A stretch of 47,524 bases of DNA from Oscillatoriaceae cyanobacterium M33_DOE_052. Its GTDB lineage: Bacteria > Cyanobacteriota > Cyanobacteriia > Cyanobacteriales > Laspinemataceae. Below the pieces are notes generated by a model. The model was given only the letters and a program-made list of their open reading frames with translations. It made no database searches and was not told the origin of the DNA. A program made the position numbers and the translations under genes. This document shows, in pieces, positions 46,184 to 47,524 of the stretch. The DNA is taken from the NCBI GenBank assembly GCA_015296065.1, contig DVDU01000299.1, forward strand, positions 1-47,524. Direction: 5' to 3'. Position 1 is the stretch's first letter. Each line of letters begins with the position of its first letter.

Positions 46184-47524
46184 TTATGGTTTAATTAGAG
46201 GCAGCTTATTCAGGGCATATTTCCTCACATACGCTTTTAATTTTAGTTGGTTACTTAGGGAATAAGCTAGCATGATTCCGGGGCATAGGATGGGAATAAA
46301 TCCCAAAAGTGTTACTAGAGCCGCCGAAATTATCCTCCAATCAGACCATAAAGGAAAGTCATAAGTTGCTAGTTTTCCCAGGAATTCGCTGATAGTCACT
46401 ACCTCCGCCCCCAAACCGATACCCAGCAGTGCCGTCACCAACACGAAAGATACTGATTGGCGCTGAGCTTTTGTTTCGTAGTAGGTTTGGAGGTCTCCCT
46501 TGAAATGCCGATAAACTTTACCCACCCACATGGCAGGCAACAAAACCAATCCTATTGTCCCTATAATTGTTGCCACATTTCCAAAAATTATACAACTAAT
46601 TAACCAGACAAAGAAACCAATAAAAAATTTTTTAATTTTAATTTCTGCAAGCTCTAATCCCCATCCTATACGAGCGCCCAATAAGGCAATAAATAAAGAA
46701 ATAATGACGTAAGTTTGGCTAAAAAAATTTAAAACTAACAAAAATATACCCAATAATATTTGCCCTATTAAACTCATCACCAAAGCCTTAAACGCATTGG
46801 CCTCAATGCCTAGGAAACCCGCCCCAGCCATTCGGTCTGCGGTCGCCACCACTGCTATCAAACCTGGAACCAAAAGCAACCACGAATTACCGGCCAGTCC
46901 CCATCCCACAAAACCAGAAATAATCAACACCACCACCAGTCGCAACCAACCCACAAAATTGAGCGGTTTCGGTAAGGGAGCGGTTTGCACATTCACCCTA
47001 ATTACTTGTGGTTCAACATCCGCATTAGACTGTACCCATACCTCCCGTGTATAACTGGTATCAGCTAACAACTTACTGGTATCCACCGTAATTTCACAAT
47101 TTACCAAATTCCCCTCAAATGTTGTCCGGTCAAAAGATATCCAGGCATGGTCATAAGGCGTATGCGGCGGGTCAGAAGGATGAGGCACTACAGAAAATTG
47201 TCCCGCCAGTAACGTCTCTGGGATAGGATTACTCAAAGTCACGGTTTGGCTGACTTTCTCCTGCCATTTTGTCGCCGTGAATTGTAAACTATTGTGACTA
47301 ATTATCAGTTTCGGCAACCGATCCACATCGAGCGGTTTTAGTGCCGCTAAAGCCGCCGCTGCACTGGGGTATCTGTCTGTTACTTTAGGAGCCGTGATTT
47401 TAGCTAACCAGCTCATCCAGCCACGCTTCAACGGTGGGAATAAGTGCTGAAAATGAATCTGATAATCTGCATCGATTAAATTGCCGATATCTCCCGATTT
47501 CGTCCCCGTGAGCAAACATATCAA
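46184..47524 (-). CDS. Ser/Thr protein kinase C-lobe with Ig-like and membrane domains (partial)
   Basis: The gene runs off the right edge. Only the end of a kinase C-lobe is visible (ICLLTGTKS to about residue 65, with KITAPKVTDRYPSAAAALAAL). The apparent start at 47524 is only the window edge. An Ig-like beta domain (about 78-185, VTLSNPIPETLLAGQFSVV through REVWVQSNADVEPQVIRVNVQ) follows. The last 250 residues form a multipass membrane domain with about six hydrophobic segments. The kinase-terminal wording is close to that of the kinase at 43702, but the appended domains differ. Catalytic residues lie outside the window. Confidence 0.85.
   Translation of the reverse strand: MICLLTGTKSGDIGNLIDADYQIHFQHLFPPLKRGWMSWLAKITAPKVTDRYPSAAAALAALKPLDVDRLPKLIISHNSLQFTATKWQEKVSQTVTLSNPIPETLLAGQFSVVPHPSDPPHTPYDHAWISFDRTTFEGNLVNCEITVDTSKLLADTSYTREVWVQSNADVEPQVIRVNVQTAPLPKPLNFVGWLRLVVVLIISGFVGWGLAGNSWLLLVPGLIAVVATADRMAGAGFLGIEANAFKALVMSLIGQILLGIFLLVLNFFSQTYVIISLFIALLGARIGWGLELAEIKIKKFFIGFFVWLISCIIFGNVATIIGTIGLVLLPAMWVGKVYRHFKGDLQTYYETKAQRQSVSFVLVTALLGIGLGAEVVTISEFLGKLATYDFPLWSDWRIISAALVTLLGFIPILCPGIMLAYSLSNQLKLKAYVRKYALNKLPLIKP

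Overview
The window is chromosomal DNA from a cyanobacterium, most likely a filamentous Oscillatoriales-type species. The evidence is scattered HIP1 palindromes (GCGATCGC, for example 185-192), a groESL operon with both CIRCE and the cyanobacterial K-box, a TLP40/CYP38-type lumenal cyclophilin, a gap2-type GAPDH, the efp-accB pair, many serine/threonine kinases and UPF0182, and abundant heptamer and octamer tandem arrays. I found no tRNA, rRNA, CRISPR array or intact insertion sequence, although I could only look by eye.

Layout. 1-2340 is gene-poor and decayed: a doubtful small ORF, then a frameshifted and truncated histidine kinase pseudogene (1358-2270). 2420-16655 is mostly housekeeping: prs, a short Ser/Thr kinase, a LuxR-type response regulator, a 2Fe-2S ferredoxin-like protein, groES-groEL, a hypothetical protein, a DUF2993 protein, a GerMN protein, an ArsR regulator, efp-accB, a cyclophilin and thiL. 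16722-25366 carries gap2, murC, murB, ybaB, a low-molecular-weight tyrosine phosphatase, a second LuxR-type regulator and pgi. From 22949 to 45009 every gene except short relics is on the minus strand.

25558-47524 is the accessory part: a RelE-type toxin/antitoxin pair, UPF0182, an S23-type four-helix-bundle gene between inverted heptamer arrays, an AAA/14-WD40 signalling protein, a multipass VIT-vWA protein with a PEP-CTERM tail, and a zinc-ribbon/kinase/VIT/vWA fusion that also ends in a PEP-CTERM tail. These are followed by a Uma2 nuclease and a partial copy of it, a DUF433 antitoxin with a truncated partner, a membrane-fused alpha/beta hydrolase, two further kinases with different C-terminal modules (one cut by the window edge), and a pilin-like protein without a prepilin signal.

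Two themes stand out. First, at least four families of short repeats lie in-frame inside proteins or donate stop codons: GC-rich octamers, CCCCCCTTT/AAAGGGGGG, GCGATTCGCGAATCGC, GGGCTTTAGCCC, CCGGCTCCTCTGCTCC and TTGATAA heptamers. Second, two adjacent genes share the order VIT, vWA, PEP-CTERM but have different N-terminal halves (kinase versus multipass membrane domain). This looks like a surface-sensing or envelope pair dependent on an exosortase encoded elsewhere, and is the best candidate for a little-described system here.
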